Shown piece by piece: positions 50,681 through 58,958 of a stretch of DNA of 64,000 bases. Within the stretch, counting starts at the first letter, position 1. Every line of letters starts with the position of its first letter. The stretch is taken from NCBI RefSeq assembly GCF_041521385.1, contig NZ_CP168006.1, positions 1,002,879-1,066,878 of the forward strand. The letters are read 5' to 3'. Made by a program: the position numbers and the translations under genes. This stretch comes from Alcaligenes faecalis. Lineage in GTDB: Bacteria; Pseudomonadota; Gammaproteobacteria; Burkholderiales; Burkholderiaceae_B. The notes under the pieces were generated by a model. It made no database searches. It was not told the origin of the DNA and worked only from the letters and a program-made list of their open reading frames with translations.

Positions 50681-51544
50681 ATGAGCCCAGACGAGTATTG
50701 TCAGAACAAGGCAGCCCAAAGCGGCTCCAGCTTCTACTACGCCTTTTTGTTTCTCCCGCCTGAACGTCGTCGCGCCATTACGGCACTGTATGCGTTTTGC
50801 CGCGAGGTAGACGATGTGGTGGACGAAGTTCACGAGGAATCGGTGGCCCGCATGAAGCTGGTGTGGTGGCGCACGCAAGTAGCTGATCTGTATGAGGGCC
50901 GTGCCCACCATCCGGTCATGCAGGCTCTGGCCCCTCATGTCAAGGCGTTCGACTTGCCCCAGGACGAGCTGCTGGCCGTGATTGACGGCATGGAGATGGA
51001 TCTGGATCAGGTGCGCTACCCAAGCTGGAGCGAATTGCAGCGTTACTGTTGGCACGCTGCTGGTGTCGTAGGTTTGCTGTCGGCGCGCATTTTTGGCCAG
51101 ACGCAGGAACAGACCAGCGACTATGCCCAAAAACTGGGCCTGGCTTTTCAACTGACCAATATCATCCGCGATGTGGGTGATGACGCCCGTCGTGGTCGCA
51201 TCTACTTGCCCCAAGAGGACCTGGACCAGTTTGGCGTGTCGCCACACGAGATTCTGGACCAGCAGCACTCGGAGCGTTTCGAGGCCTTGATGGCCTTTCA
51301 AACCGAACGCGCCCAGGATCTGTACCGCCAGGCCATGCGTGCCCTGCCCGCTGTTGATCGCCGGGCACAACGCCCTGGCCTGTTGATGGCGGCCATCTAT
51401 CACGCTTTACTGGTGGAAATTGCCAATGATCGCTGGCATGTGCTGGAACAGCGTATTTCGCTGACCCCCATTCGCAAGTTCTGGCTTGCCTGGAAAACCT
51501 GGGTATCGGGCGGCCGTCGCTTACAGCGCAAATTAGGCCGATGA
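50681..51544 (+). CDS. hpnD: Presqualene diphosphate synthase HpnD
   Basis: This 287-residue enzyme condenses two farnesyl diphosphates into presqualene diphosphate. The first Asp-rich motif is VDDVVDE (43-49) in YAFCREVDD, and the second is in NIIRDVGDDARRGRIYLP. The protein is related to HpnC but clearly distinct. It overlaps hpnE by 4 bases (ATGA). Confidence 0.94.
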   Translation: MSPDEYCQNKAAQSGSSFYYAFLFLPPERRRAITALYAFCREVDDVVDEVHEESVARMKLVWWRTQVADLYEGRAHHPVMQALAPHVKAFDLPQDELLAVIDGMEMDLDQVRYPSWSELQRYCWHAAGVVGLLSARIFGQTQEQTSDYAQKLGLAFQLTNIIRDVGDDARRGRIYLPQEDLDQFGVSPHEILDQQHSERFEALMAFQTERAQDLYRQAMRALPAVDRRAQRPGLLMAAIYHALLVEIANDRWHVLEQRISLTPIRKFWLAWKTWVSGGRRLQRKLGR

Positions 51545-52827
51545 AAGTCGCCGTGATTGGGGCGGGCTGGGCAGGCTGTGCTGCCGCCTGGCGGCTGAAG
51601 ACCCAAGGCCATCAGGTCAGCGTCTTTGAAGCCTCGCGTCATATAGGCGGGCGTGCCCGCCGCATCCACAGTCCCAATCTGGGGCGTGATACCGATAACG
51701 GCCAGCACATCATGCTGGGCGCCTATTCCGTCATTCTGGGTTTGATGGGGGAAATTGGGCTGAACGAAACCTCCCGTCTGGAACGCAAGGATCTGGACAT
51801 CATCTCGGCCGACGGGAGTTTTCGCCTACGCAATCGCCCCCTGCCCGCCCCCTTCCATTTATTAACTGGCCTACTGAGTGCCCAAGGTCTGAGCGGGTCC
51901 CAAAAAATCAAGCTGGCACGTTTTTGCCTCTGGCTGATGAAACAGCAATGGCACACGCCAGCCGGTCTGACGGTGTTGCAGCTTCTGAAGCAACACCAAC
52001 AAGACAGCCATGTCATCCGCTTGTTCTGGCAACCGCTGTGCGTGGCCGCCATGAACACCCCCATTGAGCAAGCCTGCGCCCAGTTGTTTGCCCATGTCCT
52101 GCGCGATAGCCTGGGCGGTCCCCGACAAGCCAGCCAAACCTTGATCCCGTTGACAGACTTAAGCCAGCTCTGGTGTGAATCCGCCCTGCGCGATATTCAG
52201 CTACAACTAGGCCACCGGGTGCAAAGGCTGGAGTTGACGGAGTCGGGAGTGCTGATCGATGGCCTGCAATTTGATGCCACCATTGTGGCTTGCCCACCTG
52301 TACAAGCGGCGCGCTTGCTGCACAGCCTGCCAAGCAGCCCGGCCAGCGAACAGTTGCTGGCGGATCTGGAGGCATTCAGCTATATCCCTATCGCCACCCT
52401 GTATCTGGAACTGGAGCAAGCCTGGAAGCTGCCCCACGCCATGCTGATGCTGGACGATAGCAGCGGCAGCGGCGGGCAATGGCTGTTTGACCACAGCGCG
52501 CTGAAACCGGGCAGCGGTGAAACGCTGGTAGGGATTGTCATCAGCGACGCGGTACGTTTGCAAGCCCAGGATCGGGAGCAGGCCATTGCCGCCATTATCG
52601 AGCAGGTGCGCACTCAAACCCAGCATCTGAAAGCCATGCCAGCCGTACGCGCCAGCGAGCTGATTATCGAAAAGCGGGCCACTTTCGCAGCCATTCCAGG
52701 CTTGCGTCGTCCTTCGGTAAAGACACCTTGGTCTGCCATTCGTCTGGCAGGCGACTGGACTGATACCGGCTACCCTGGCGTGCTGGAAGGGGCAGTACGC
52801 AGCGGTCTGAAAGCGGCGCATCTGTAA
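51541..52827 (+). CDS. hpnE: Hydroxysqualene dehydroxylase HpnE
   Basis: This 428-residue FAD-dependent amine-oxidase-fold protein starts VAVIGAGWAGCAAAWRL, the dinucleotide-binding loop, followed by EASRHIGGRARR. The C-terminal FAD motif lies in LAGDWTDTGYPGVLEGAVRSG. HpnE reduces hydroxysqualene to squalene, completing the route from farnesyl diphosphate with HpnD and HpnC. No squalene-hopene cyclase follows within the window, so the end use (hopanoids or other) is not shown here. A terminator lies about 200 bases downstream. Confidence 0.94.
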   Translation: MKVAVIGAGWAGCAAAWRLKTQGHQVSVFEASRHIGGRARRIHSPNLGRDTDNGQHIMLGAYSVILGLMGEIGLNETSRLERKDLDIISADGSFRLRNRPLPAPFHLLTGLLSAQGLSGSQKIKLARFCLWLMKQQWHTPAGLTVLQLLKQHQQDSHVIRLFWQPLCVAAMNTPIEQACAQLFAHVLRDSLGGPRQASQTLIPLTDLSQLWCESALRDIQLQLGHRVQRLELTESGVLIDGLQFDATIVACPPVQAARLLHSLPSSPASEQLLADLEAFSYIPIATLYLELEQAWKLPHAMLMLDDSSGSGGQWLFDHSALKPGSGETLVGIVISDAVRLQAQDREQAIAAIIEQVRTQTQHLKAMPAVRASELIIEKRATFAAIPGLRRPSVKTPWSAIRLAGDWTDTGYPGVLEGAVRSGLKAAHL

Positions 52828-53029
52828 GTACCCAGTCGACACGGATAAAAGCCGTAAAACCTGTGTCAGGCATCTGCTTTTTCCCGCGACGAGCCTGCTT
52901 AATTCATACATGGATGCAGGCTTTGTCCTTCCTTGACTTCGCTTTCTGCTTGTCGTTTTTATTTGGTTCCACGTCATTTCGCAATGAACCTTTTGCACCA
53001 CTAGCTGTAGCGTTTATCTTGGTTGTTTT

Positions 53030-53054
53030 GGCGGTTACTGCTACCGCCTTTTTT
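53030..53054 (+). terminator. Terminator of the hpnCDE operon
   Basis: A 6-bp stem GGCGGT/ACCGCC with a 7-base loop is followed by six T. It lies just before the convergent speG stop. Confidence 0.82.
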
Positions 53055-53070
53055 CTCTCGAGACCAGGCA

Positions 53071-53628
53071 CTATTGCGCCAAGGGCGTCAGCAAAGTCTG
53101 AGCGGGCTTGTTGGCCGCCAGAAAGTCCGCCTGGAACAAACGCATGCGCACCACATCCCGATACTGGCCATTAATGAAGAACTCGTGCTTGAGCTCACCT
53201 TCGACCTGAAAACCAAACTTCTGATAAATGTGGATGGCCTTGTGGTTTTCCTTGTCCACAATCAGCACGATCTTGTACAGGTTCAACACCCCAAAGCCGT
53301 ATTCGATAGCCAGCTTGGTCGCCCGCGAGGCAATACCCTTGCCCTGGAACTCCGGCGCAATAATGATCTGGAACTCTGCCCGGCGGTGTACATAATCAAT
53401 TTCCACCAGCTCCACCACACCGGACGGCTGTCCTTCCCACTCCACCACAAAACGACGTTCACGCTGATCATGAATGTGCTCATCGTACAGAGCCGCCAGC
53501 TCGCCATAGGTTTCGTAAGGTTCCTCGAACCAATAGCGCATCACGCTGGCGTTATTGTCCAGCAAATGCACAAAGCGCAGGTCCTCGCGCTCCAGGGGGC
53601 GTAATTTTACGTGAGTCGTTTTACTCAT
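53071..53628 (-). CDS. speG: Spermidine N1-acetyltransferase
   Basis: This 185-residue GNAT enzyme acetylates spermidine or spermine to neutralise excess polyamine. The sequence follows E. coli SpeG almost block by block: [52 protein letters not shown] (acetyl-CoA loop) and [11 protein letters not shown]. The terminal Tyr-containing and acidic residues of the allosteric polyamine site appear kept. Such close resemblance to the enterobacterial form suggests transfer or strong conservation. It stands alone and converges on hpnE. Confidence 0.94.
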   Translation of the reverse strand: MSKTTHVKLRPLEREDLRFVHLLDNNASVMRYWFEEPYETYGELAALYDEHIHDQRERRFVVEWEGQPSGVVELVEIDYVHRRAEFQIIIAPEFQGKGIASRATKLAIEYGFGVLNLYKIVLIVDKENHKAIHIYQKFGFQVEGELKHEFFINGQYRDVVRMRLFQADFLAANKPAQTLLTPLAQ

Positions 53629-53805
53629 GGCTTTTCTATCCTTTCTCTATGGTCGATAGACGAGCCGCCTATCTGCCTATACCAAAGGCCATAGACATCA
53701 TGCCCGCATATCGTGTGTTTTTGATGAAGACCTGATAGAAAAAGTTCAGTTGGCTGCGAAACCGCAGCCCTGCCAGTCTTGCAGCAAAACCGGCCAAAAA
53801 CGCAA

Positions 53806-53880
53806 AAACCCCGATTTCTGCTTTCCTGCATAGCAAACTGAACATCAGTCAGGCCAGCAGGAATATCAAAATCGGGGTTT
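53806..53880 (-). terminator. Long stem-loop terminator after thrC
   Basis: Outer arms AAACCCCGATTT and AAATCGGGGTTT (12 bp) enclose an inner pair TTCCTGC/GCAGGAA, separated by a symmetric internal loop. On the minus strand the distal arm is followed by TTGCGTTTTT, which fits termination of the alaC-hom-thrC transcript. The rest of the 311-base gap 53629-53939 holds no gene. Confidence 0.7.
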
Positions 53881-53939
53881 GAAACAACTACCTGGCCGCC
53901 ATGGCTGCGCCAGCACAGAGCCAGCGCAGGTAGCGGGCA

Positions 53940-55349
53940 TCAGGTTGGGGCGTGTTCCTCGATATAGCGACGTACTTGGGCTACATCCGAATCCATCACC
54001 ACCACTTTCTGTGGCAAATCTGCCAGACCGGCCAGGTGCGCAGGCACCGGAGCGGGCTGACCAATCGCTTCTTCGATCGTCTCGGAGAACTTGGCTGGCA
54101 GCGCGGTTTCCAGCACCAGCATGGGGATGCCTTCTTCGCGGAAATTCTGAGCCACCTTGACGGCGTCTGCCGTGTGCGGGTCGATCAGAGTCTGGTACTG
54201 CGTGTTCACCTGGGCAATCGTGTTCAGACGATCCTGGTGCGAGCTGGCGCCAGCTACAAAGCCGAACTCTTCCTGGAAGCGTGGCAGATACTCGCTCAGG
54301 TCGAACTGGCCTTCTTTAGCCAACTGCTCCCACAATGCCTTGACCTTGCTGCCATCACGGCCCAGCAGATCAAACACAAAGCGCTCGAAGTTGGAGGCAC
54401 GGGAAATATCCATGGACGGGCTGGACGTGGCGTAAGTCTGCTCGGAACCACGGGGACGATAAATACCAGTGCGGAAGAATTCTTCCAGCACGTTGTTTTC
54501 GTTAGTGGCCAGAACCAGCTTGGCGATAGGCAGACCCATCTGGCGAGCAATGTGACCCGACAGAATATTGCCAAAGTTGCCCGAAGGAACAGCAAACGAG
54601 ACCGTTTGACCGGCCTGGCTCGTGCTGCGCAACCAGCCCCAGAAGTAGTACACCACCTGAGCCGAAATCCGTGCCCAGTTAATGGAGTTCACGGCACCCA
54701 GATGCCATTTGGACTTGAATTCCAAATCGCCCGCCAAAGCCTTGACGATATCCTGGCAATCATCAAACACGCCCTTTACCGACAGGTTGTGGATGTTGTC
54801 GTCTTGCAAGGAGTACATCTGGGCGCGTTGGAAAGCACTCATGCGGCCGTAAGGCGAGAGCATGAACACGCTGACGCCACGCTTGCCGCGCAAGGCGTAT
54901 TCAGCCGCCGAACCCGTGTCGCCGGACGTGGCGCCCACAATGTTCAGAGTGCTGTTGCGCTGTGTCAGCACGTATTCGAAAACCTGGCCCAGGAACTGCA
55001 TCGCCATGTCTTTAAAAGCCAGAGTGGGGCCTTGGGACAAGCCCAGCAAGGAGAAGCCGGGTTCCAGTTCCTTGACGGGAACCACCTGCTCGCTGTCGAA
55101 CACGCCGGGTGCGTAAGCACGTGCCGTCAAGGCGGACAGTTCATCAGCCGGAATATCGGTGACAAACAGGCCCAGCACTTTGGCAGCCAGTTCGGGGTAG
55201 CTCAGGGCACGCCAGGATTCCAGCGTTTCTGCACTGACTTGAGGGTAGCTCTCTGGCATGGCCAGACCACCATCCGGGGCCAAGCCTTCCAGCAGGATGT
55301 CCGAGAATGGCTGGGCCTTCATGCCACCACGGGTAGAGATGTAATTCAT
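53940..55349 (-). CDS. thrC: Threonine synthase
   Basis: This PLP enzyme converts O-phosphohomoserine to threonine. The 469-residue protein has the long E. coli/yeast-type N-terminal domain (MNYISTRGG start), K113 in PTLAFKDMAMQFLG as the PLP lysine, GATSGDTGSAAEYAL as the phosphate loop, and FAVPSGNFGNILSG. It overlaps hom by one base and is the last gene of the operon. Confidence 0.96.
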   Translation of the reverse strand: MNYISTRGGMKAQPFSDILLEGLAPDGGLAMPESYPQVSAETLESWRALSYPELAAKVLGLFVTDIPADELSALTARAYAPGVFDSEQVVPVKELEPGFSLLGLSQGPTLAFKDMAMQFLGQVFEYVLTQRNSTLNIVGATSGDTGSAAEYALRGKRGVSVFMLSPYGRMSAFQRAQMYSLQDDNIHNLSVKGVFDDCQDIVKALAGDLEFKSKWHLGAVNSINWARISAQVVYYFWGWLRSTSQAGQTVSFAVPSGNFGNILSGHIARQMGLPIAKLVLATNENNVLEEFFRTGIYRPRGSEQTYATSSPSMDISRASNFERFVFDLLGRDGSKVKALWEQLAKEGQFDLSEYLPRFQEEFGFVAGASSHQDRLNTIAQVNTQYQTLIDPHTADAVKVAQNFREEGIPMLVLETALPAKFSETIEEAIGQPAPVPAHLAGLADLPQKVVVMDSDVAQVRRYIEEHAPT

Positions 55350-56647
55350 TACAGGTTCTCCACGCGCAAACGGGTCACGGCAGACTGAACAAAAGGCAGA
55401 TTCTGAATCTGGCTGATCGCGCCATTGATCGCACCTTCACGCGCTTCATGCGTCAGAAAGATGATATCGGCCTGTTCGCCAGCCGGTTCCTGGAACATGG
55501 AACCAATCGAGATCGAAGCTTGCGCCAGAATACGGGCCACATCAGCCAGCACGCCAGGGCGGTCGTCCACACGCAAGCGCAGGTAGTACGAGGACACCAC
55601 TTCATCCATAGGCAGGATGGGTGTATCGGACATGGCGTTGTGCTGGAAGGCCAGGTAAGGCACGCGATGTTCGGGTTCTGCGGTTTGCAGACGGGTCACG
55701 TCCACCAGATCGGCCACCACCGCCGACGCGGTTGGCAAGGCACCGGCACCGGCGCCGTAGTACACAGTCTGGCCCACGGCATCGCCATGCACCAGTACCG
55801 CGTTCATGGCACCTTGCACATTGGCCAGCATGCTTTGCAGCGGAACCAGTGTGGGGTGTACGCGCAGTTCAATACCTTCTTCACGGGCGCGGGTGATACC
55901 CAGCAGCTTGATGTTGTAGCCCAGGCGCTGAGCATGTTGCAGATCTTCCAGTGCCAGACTGGTAATGCCTTCCACGTGGGCCTTGCTGAACTGCACCGGG
56001 ATACCGAAGGCCAGGGAGGCCAGCAGGCTCAGCTTGTGCGCCGCGTCCACACCTTCAATGTCGAAAGTGGGGTCAGCTTCGGCGTAACCCAGACGCTGGG
56101 CATCGGCCAGGGCTTGCGCAAAGCTGACGCCACGGTTGCGCATTTCGGACAGGATGTAGTTGGTGGTGCCGTTGATAATGCCGGCCAGCCACTGAATACG
56201 GTTGGCCGTCAGGCCTTCGCGAATTGCCTTGATGATAGGAATACCACCGGCCACAGCAGCTTCAAACGCCACCATGACACTGCGCTCGTGAGCAGCGGCA
56301 AAAATCTCGTTGCCATGCTTGGCCAGCAGCGCCTTGTTGGCGGTGACCACGTGCTTGCCCTGGGCAATGGCTTCCATGACCCATTCGCGTGCCAAGGTGT
56401 CGCCCCCCACCAGCTCGACCACAATATCGATCTCGGGGTTGCGCACCACGTCCATGCCGTCCGTGGTCAAGGTGACGTCGTCCCCCACCAGCGCGCGTGC
56501 CTTTTCCAGATCACGCACCGCAATAGCGACCACCTCAATACGGCGACCGGCGCGGCGAGCGATTTCATCTGCATTGCGTTTCAATACGTTCCAGGTGCCG
56601 CTGCCAACCACACCCAAACCCAGCAAACCTACTTTGATAGGACTCAT
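55349..56647 (-). CDS. hom: Homoserine dehydrogenase
   Basis: This enzyme reduces aspartate semialdehyde to homoserine. It is a 432-residue monofunctional enzyme with the NAD(P) loop [12 protein letters not shown] at the N-terminus, [15 protein letters not shown] as the signature, and [18 protein letters not shown] near the active site. A C-terminal ACT domain ([18 protein letters not shown] onward) should give threonine feedback inhibition. Unlike E. coli ThrA it is not fused to aspartokinase. It overlaps alaC by 4 bases and thrC by one. Confidence 0.96.
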   Translation of the reverse strand: MSPIKVGLLGLGVVGSGTWNVLKRNADEIARRAGRRIEVVAIAVRDLEKARALVGDDVTLTTDGMDVVRNPEIDIVVELVGGDTLAREWVMEAIAQGKHVVTANKALLAKHGNEIFAAAHERSVMVAFEAAVAGGIPIIKAIREGLTANRIQWLAGIINGTTNYILSEMRNRGVSFAQALADAQRLGYAEADPTFDIEGVDAAHKLSLLASLAFGIPVQFSKAHVEGITSLALEDLQHAQRLGYNIKLLGITRAREEGIELRVHPTLVPLQSMLANVQGAMNAVLVHGDAVGQTVYYGAGAGALPTASAVVADLVDVTRLQTAEPEHRVPYLAFQHNAMSDTPILPMDEVVSSYYLRLRVDDRPGVLADVARILAQASISIGSMFQEPAGEQADIIFLTHEAREGAINGAISQIQNLPFVQSAVTRLRVENL

Positions 56648-57831
56648 TGAACAAATCCGTCCTTACGGAACATTTCTTTGATGCCGCGTACCGCCTGACG
56701 GGTACGTTGCTCGTTTTCGATCAGCGCAAAGCGCACATAGTTGTCGCCATACTCACCAAAGCCGATGCCGGGGGATACGGCTACTTTGGCATCGCTCAGT
56801 AAGCGTTTGGCAAACTCCAGCGAACCGATGTCCTTGTAGAACTCGGGAATCTTGGCCCAGATATACATTGATGCCTTGGGGACATCGACCATCCAGCCTG
56901 CTTCATGCAGGCCCTTGGCCAATACGTCACGGCGGCGGCGGTACTGCTCCACCACCTCCTTGACACAATCTTGTGGTCCCTCCAGCGCCGCAATGGCGGC
57001 CACCTGAATCGGTGTGAAGGTACCGTAGTCGTGATAACTCTTGATACGCGCCAGAGCATTGACCAGTGACTCGTTGCCCACCATAAAACCAATACGCCAG
57101 CCGGCCATATTGTAGCTTTTGCTCATGGTGAAAAACTCAACGGCGACATCGCGCGCGCCTTCCACTTGCATGATGGAGGGGGCCACATAGCCGTCAAAGG
57201 TAATGTCGGCATAGGCCAGATCGTGTACCACCAGAATATTGTGCTCGCGCGCCAGCGCCACAATACGCTCAAAAAAGGACAGTTCCACGCACTGGGCTGT
57301 CGGATTGCTGGGAAAACCCAGAATCATCATTTTGGGCTTGGGGATGGACTCCCGCACGGCTTTCTCGATTTCCTCGAAAAAGTCCACGCCTGGGACCATG
57401 GGCACCGAACGGATATTCGCGCCGGCAATGACGGCACCATAGATATGAATCGGATAACTGGGATTGGGCACCAGCACGGTATCGCCCTTGTCCAGCGTTG
57501 CCAGCATCAAGTGGGCCAGACCTTCTTTGGAACCGATGGTAACGATTGCTTCACTATCCGGATCCAAGTGCACATTGTAGCGGCGCTCGTACCAATTGGT
57601 CACGGCTCGGCGCAAACGCGGGATACCTTTGGAGACAGAATAACCATGCGTGTCAGGGCGGGTAGCCGCCTCGACCAGCTTTTCCACGATGTGCGCCGGT
57701 GTCGCGCCGTCCGGGTTCCCCATGGACATATCAATAATGTCCTCGCCACGACGGCGGGCGGCCATTTTCAACTCGCCAGTAATATTGAACACGTAAGGCG
57801 GCAAACGCTCGATGCGCGGAAAGCGAATCAT
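56644..57831 (-). CDS. alaC: Alanine-synthesising transaminase AlaC-type
   Basis: This 395-residue fold-type I aminotransferase has the PLP lysine K238 in [15 protein letters not shown] and the segments [29 protein letters not shown] and GFPSNPTAQ. It belongs to the AlaC (YfdZ) group, which makes alanine from pyruvate and glutamate. It leads the operon with hom and thrC through a 4-base overlap, an arrangement that ties alanine formation to the threonine branch. Specificity is inferred from the family. Confidence 0.92.
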   Translation of the reverse strand: MIRFPRIERLPPYVFNITGELKMAARRRGEDIIDMSMGNPDGATPAHIVEKLVEAATRPDTHGYSVSKGIPRLRRAVTNWYERRYNVHLDPDSEAIVTIGSKEGLAHLMLATLDKGDTVLVPNPSYPIHIYGAVIAGANIRSVPMVPGVDFFEEIEKAVRESIPKPKMMILGFPSNPTAQCVELSFFERIVALAREHNILVVHDLAYADITFDGYVAPSIMQVEGARDVAVEFFTMSKSYNMAGWRIGFMVGNESLVNALARIKSYHDYGTFTPIQVAAIAALEGPQDCVKEVVEQYRRRRDVLAKGLHEAGWMVDVPKASMYIWAKIPEFYKDIGSLEFAKRLLSDAKVAVSPGIGFGEYGDNYVRFALIENEQRTRQAVRGIKEMFRKDGFVQ

Positions 57832-57998
57832 GGTATTCCTTAATGAGAAAACGCGAAGACCCAGACCAAAAGGTAAAAGTGAATCAAAGAGTTTAATCCA
57901 TGATTGACTGACTGAGAATCACTGCACACAGATCAGGTGCCGCATTGTCGCTGGCGCTTTGCGCTATCATCGATAGCTGAAAACCGGAGAGACTCATC

Positions 57999-58442
57999 GT
58001 GCAACTGCAACGCGAACACAATCCAGCCATGAATGCCATCACCGCTTACGGTGAGGACTATGTGGCGATCAACTTTCAAAACCACGATCATTCCATCTTC
58101 TTTAGCCCCGAAGGTCCGGTTCAGGACCTGGCCATTCAAAGCGCATCCGAACTGACAGCCGCATTGCTGCGTCGGATTGCTGGACTGGAATCGGTCAAGC
58201 AAGACCCCATGGCCTTTCTGGACGACGCCCCGCCGGCGCGCCCGGACAACGCCCCCGAACTGATTTTGATTGGTACTGGCCAGCGCCAGCACTTTTTGCA
58301 CCCGGCTGTCACGCAGGAAATGCTGCAGTGGGGCATAGGTGTGGAAATCATGGATACCCAGGCCGCCGCCAGAACCTACAATATCCTTATGGCCGAAGGC
58401 CGCAAAGTCGTCGCGGCCTTACTGATACAGGAACAAGCATGA
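57999..58442 (+). CDS. Mth938-like (DUF498) domain protein
   Basis: This 147-residue protein resembles the Mth938/NDUFAF3-like fold: N-terminal beta strands, then PELILIGTGQRQHF and GVEIMDTQAAARTYNILMAEGRKVVAALL. The family's bacterial function is unknown; the eukaryotic relative assists complex I assembly. The start is GTG at 57999 with GGAGA upstream. It overlaps bcp by 4 bases (ATGA). Confidence 0.88.
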   Translation: MQLQREHNPAMNAITAYGEDYVAINFQNHDHSIFFSPEGPVQDLAIQSASELTAALLRRIAGLESVKQDPMAFLDDAPPARPDNAPELILIGTGQRQHFLHPAVTQEMLQWGIGVEIMDTQAAARTYNILMAEGRKVVAALLIQEQA

Positions 58443-58906
58443 CTGCCGTACAAATTGGTGCCCCTATCCCCGACTTCTCCGTGCCCTCTACCCAGGGCGA
58501 GTTCAGCGCGGCTGACCTGAAAGGAAAAATGACAGTGTTGTACTTTTACCCCAAGGACAACACGCCAGGCTGCACCACCGAATCCCAGAATTTCCGCGAT
58601 GCCCTTCCCGAATTCCAGGCTGCAGGCGCACAAATCATTGGTGTTTCACGTGACTCGCTCAGTTCGCACGAGCGTTTTATCGACAAGCAAGCCCTGACTT
58701 TCCCTTTGCTTGCTGACACCGACGAGCACTTGTGCGAACTGTTTGGGGTCATGAAAATGAAAAACATGTACGGTAAACAGGTACGTGGCATCGAGCGCAG
58801 CACCTTTTTGATCGACGCCCAAGGTGTGTTGATTCAAGAATGGCGTGGCATCAAAGTGCCCGGCCACGTCCAGGCTGTATTACAGGCTGCCCAACAAGCC
58901 GCCTGA
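58439..58906 (+). CDS. bcp: Peroxiredoxin Bcp (thiol peroxidase)
   Basis: The 155-residue thioredoxin-fold peroxidase has peroxidatic C45 in YPKDNTPGCTTE. The position of the E. coli resolving cysteine (C50) is Gln here. Another cysteine near 97 in DEHLCELFG might act instead, or the enzyme may be 1-Cys type. The ATG at 58439 overlaps the stop of the Mth938-domain gene by 4 bases. It reduces hydroperoxides using thioredoxin or another thiol. Confidence 0.93.
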   Translation: MTAVQIGAPIPDFSVPSTQGEFSAADLKGKMTVLYFYPKDNTPGCTTESQNFRDALPEFQAAGAQIIGVSRDSLSSHERFIDKQALTFPLLADTDEHLCELFGVMKMKNMYGKQVRGIERSTFLIDAQGVLIQEWRGIKVPGHVQAVLQAAQQAA

Positions 58907-58958
58907 AACCTTACCGTGCCGGCCTGCGGGTCGGCACACAACCAGGAGTACGTGTTAT

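Noticed and set aside
52863..53174. A 103-codon plus-strand frame with two hydrophobic stretches between hpnE and speG
   Set aside because: It runs through the hpnCDE terminator into the end of speG and has no clear ribosome site; it is probably chance.
53625..53831. A 68-codon minus-strand frame upstream of speG
   Set aside because: It has no ribosome site, is Cys/Arg-rich without any family pattern, and overlaps the terminator stem region.
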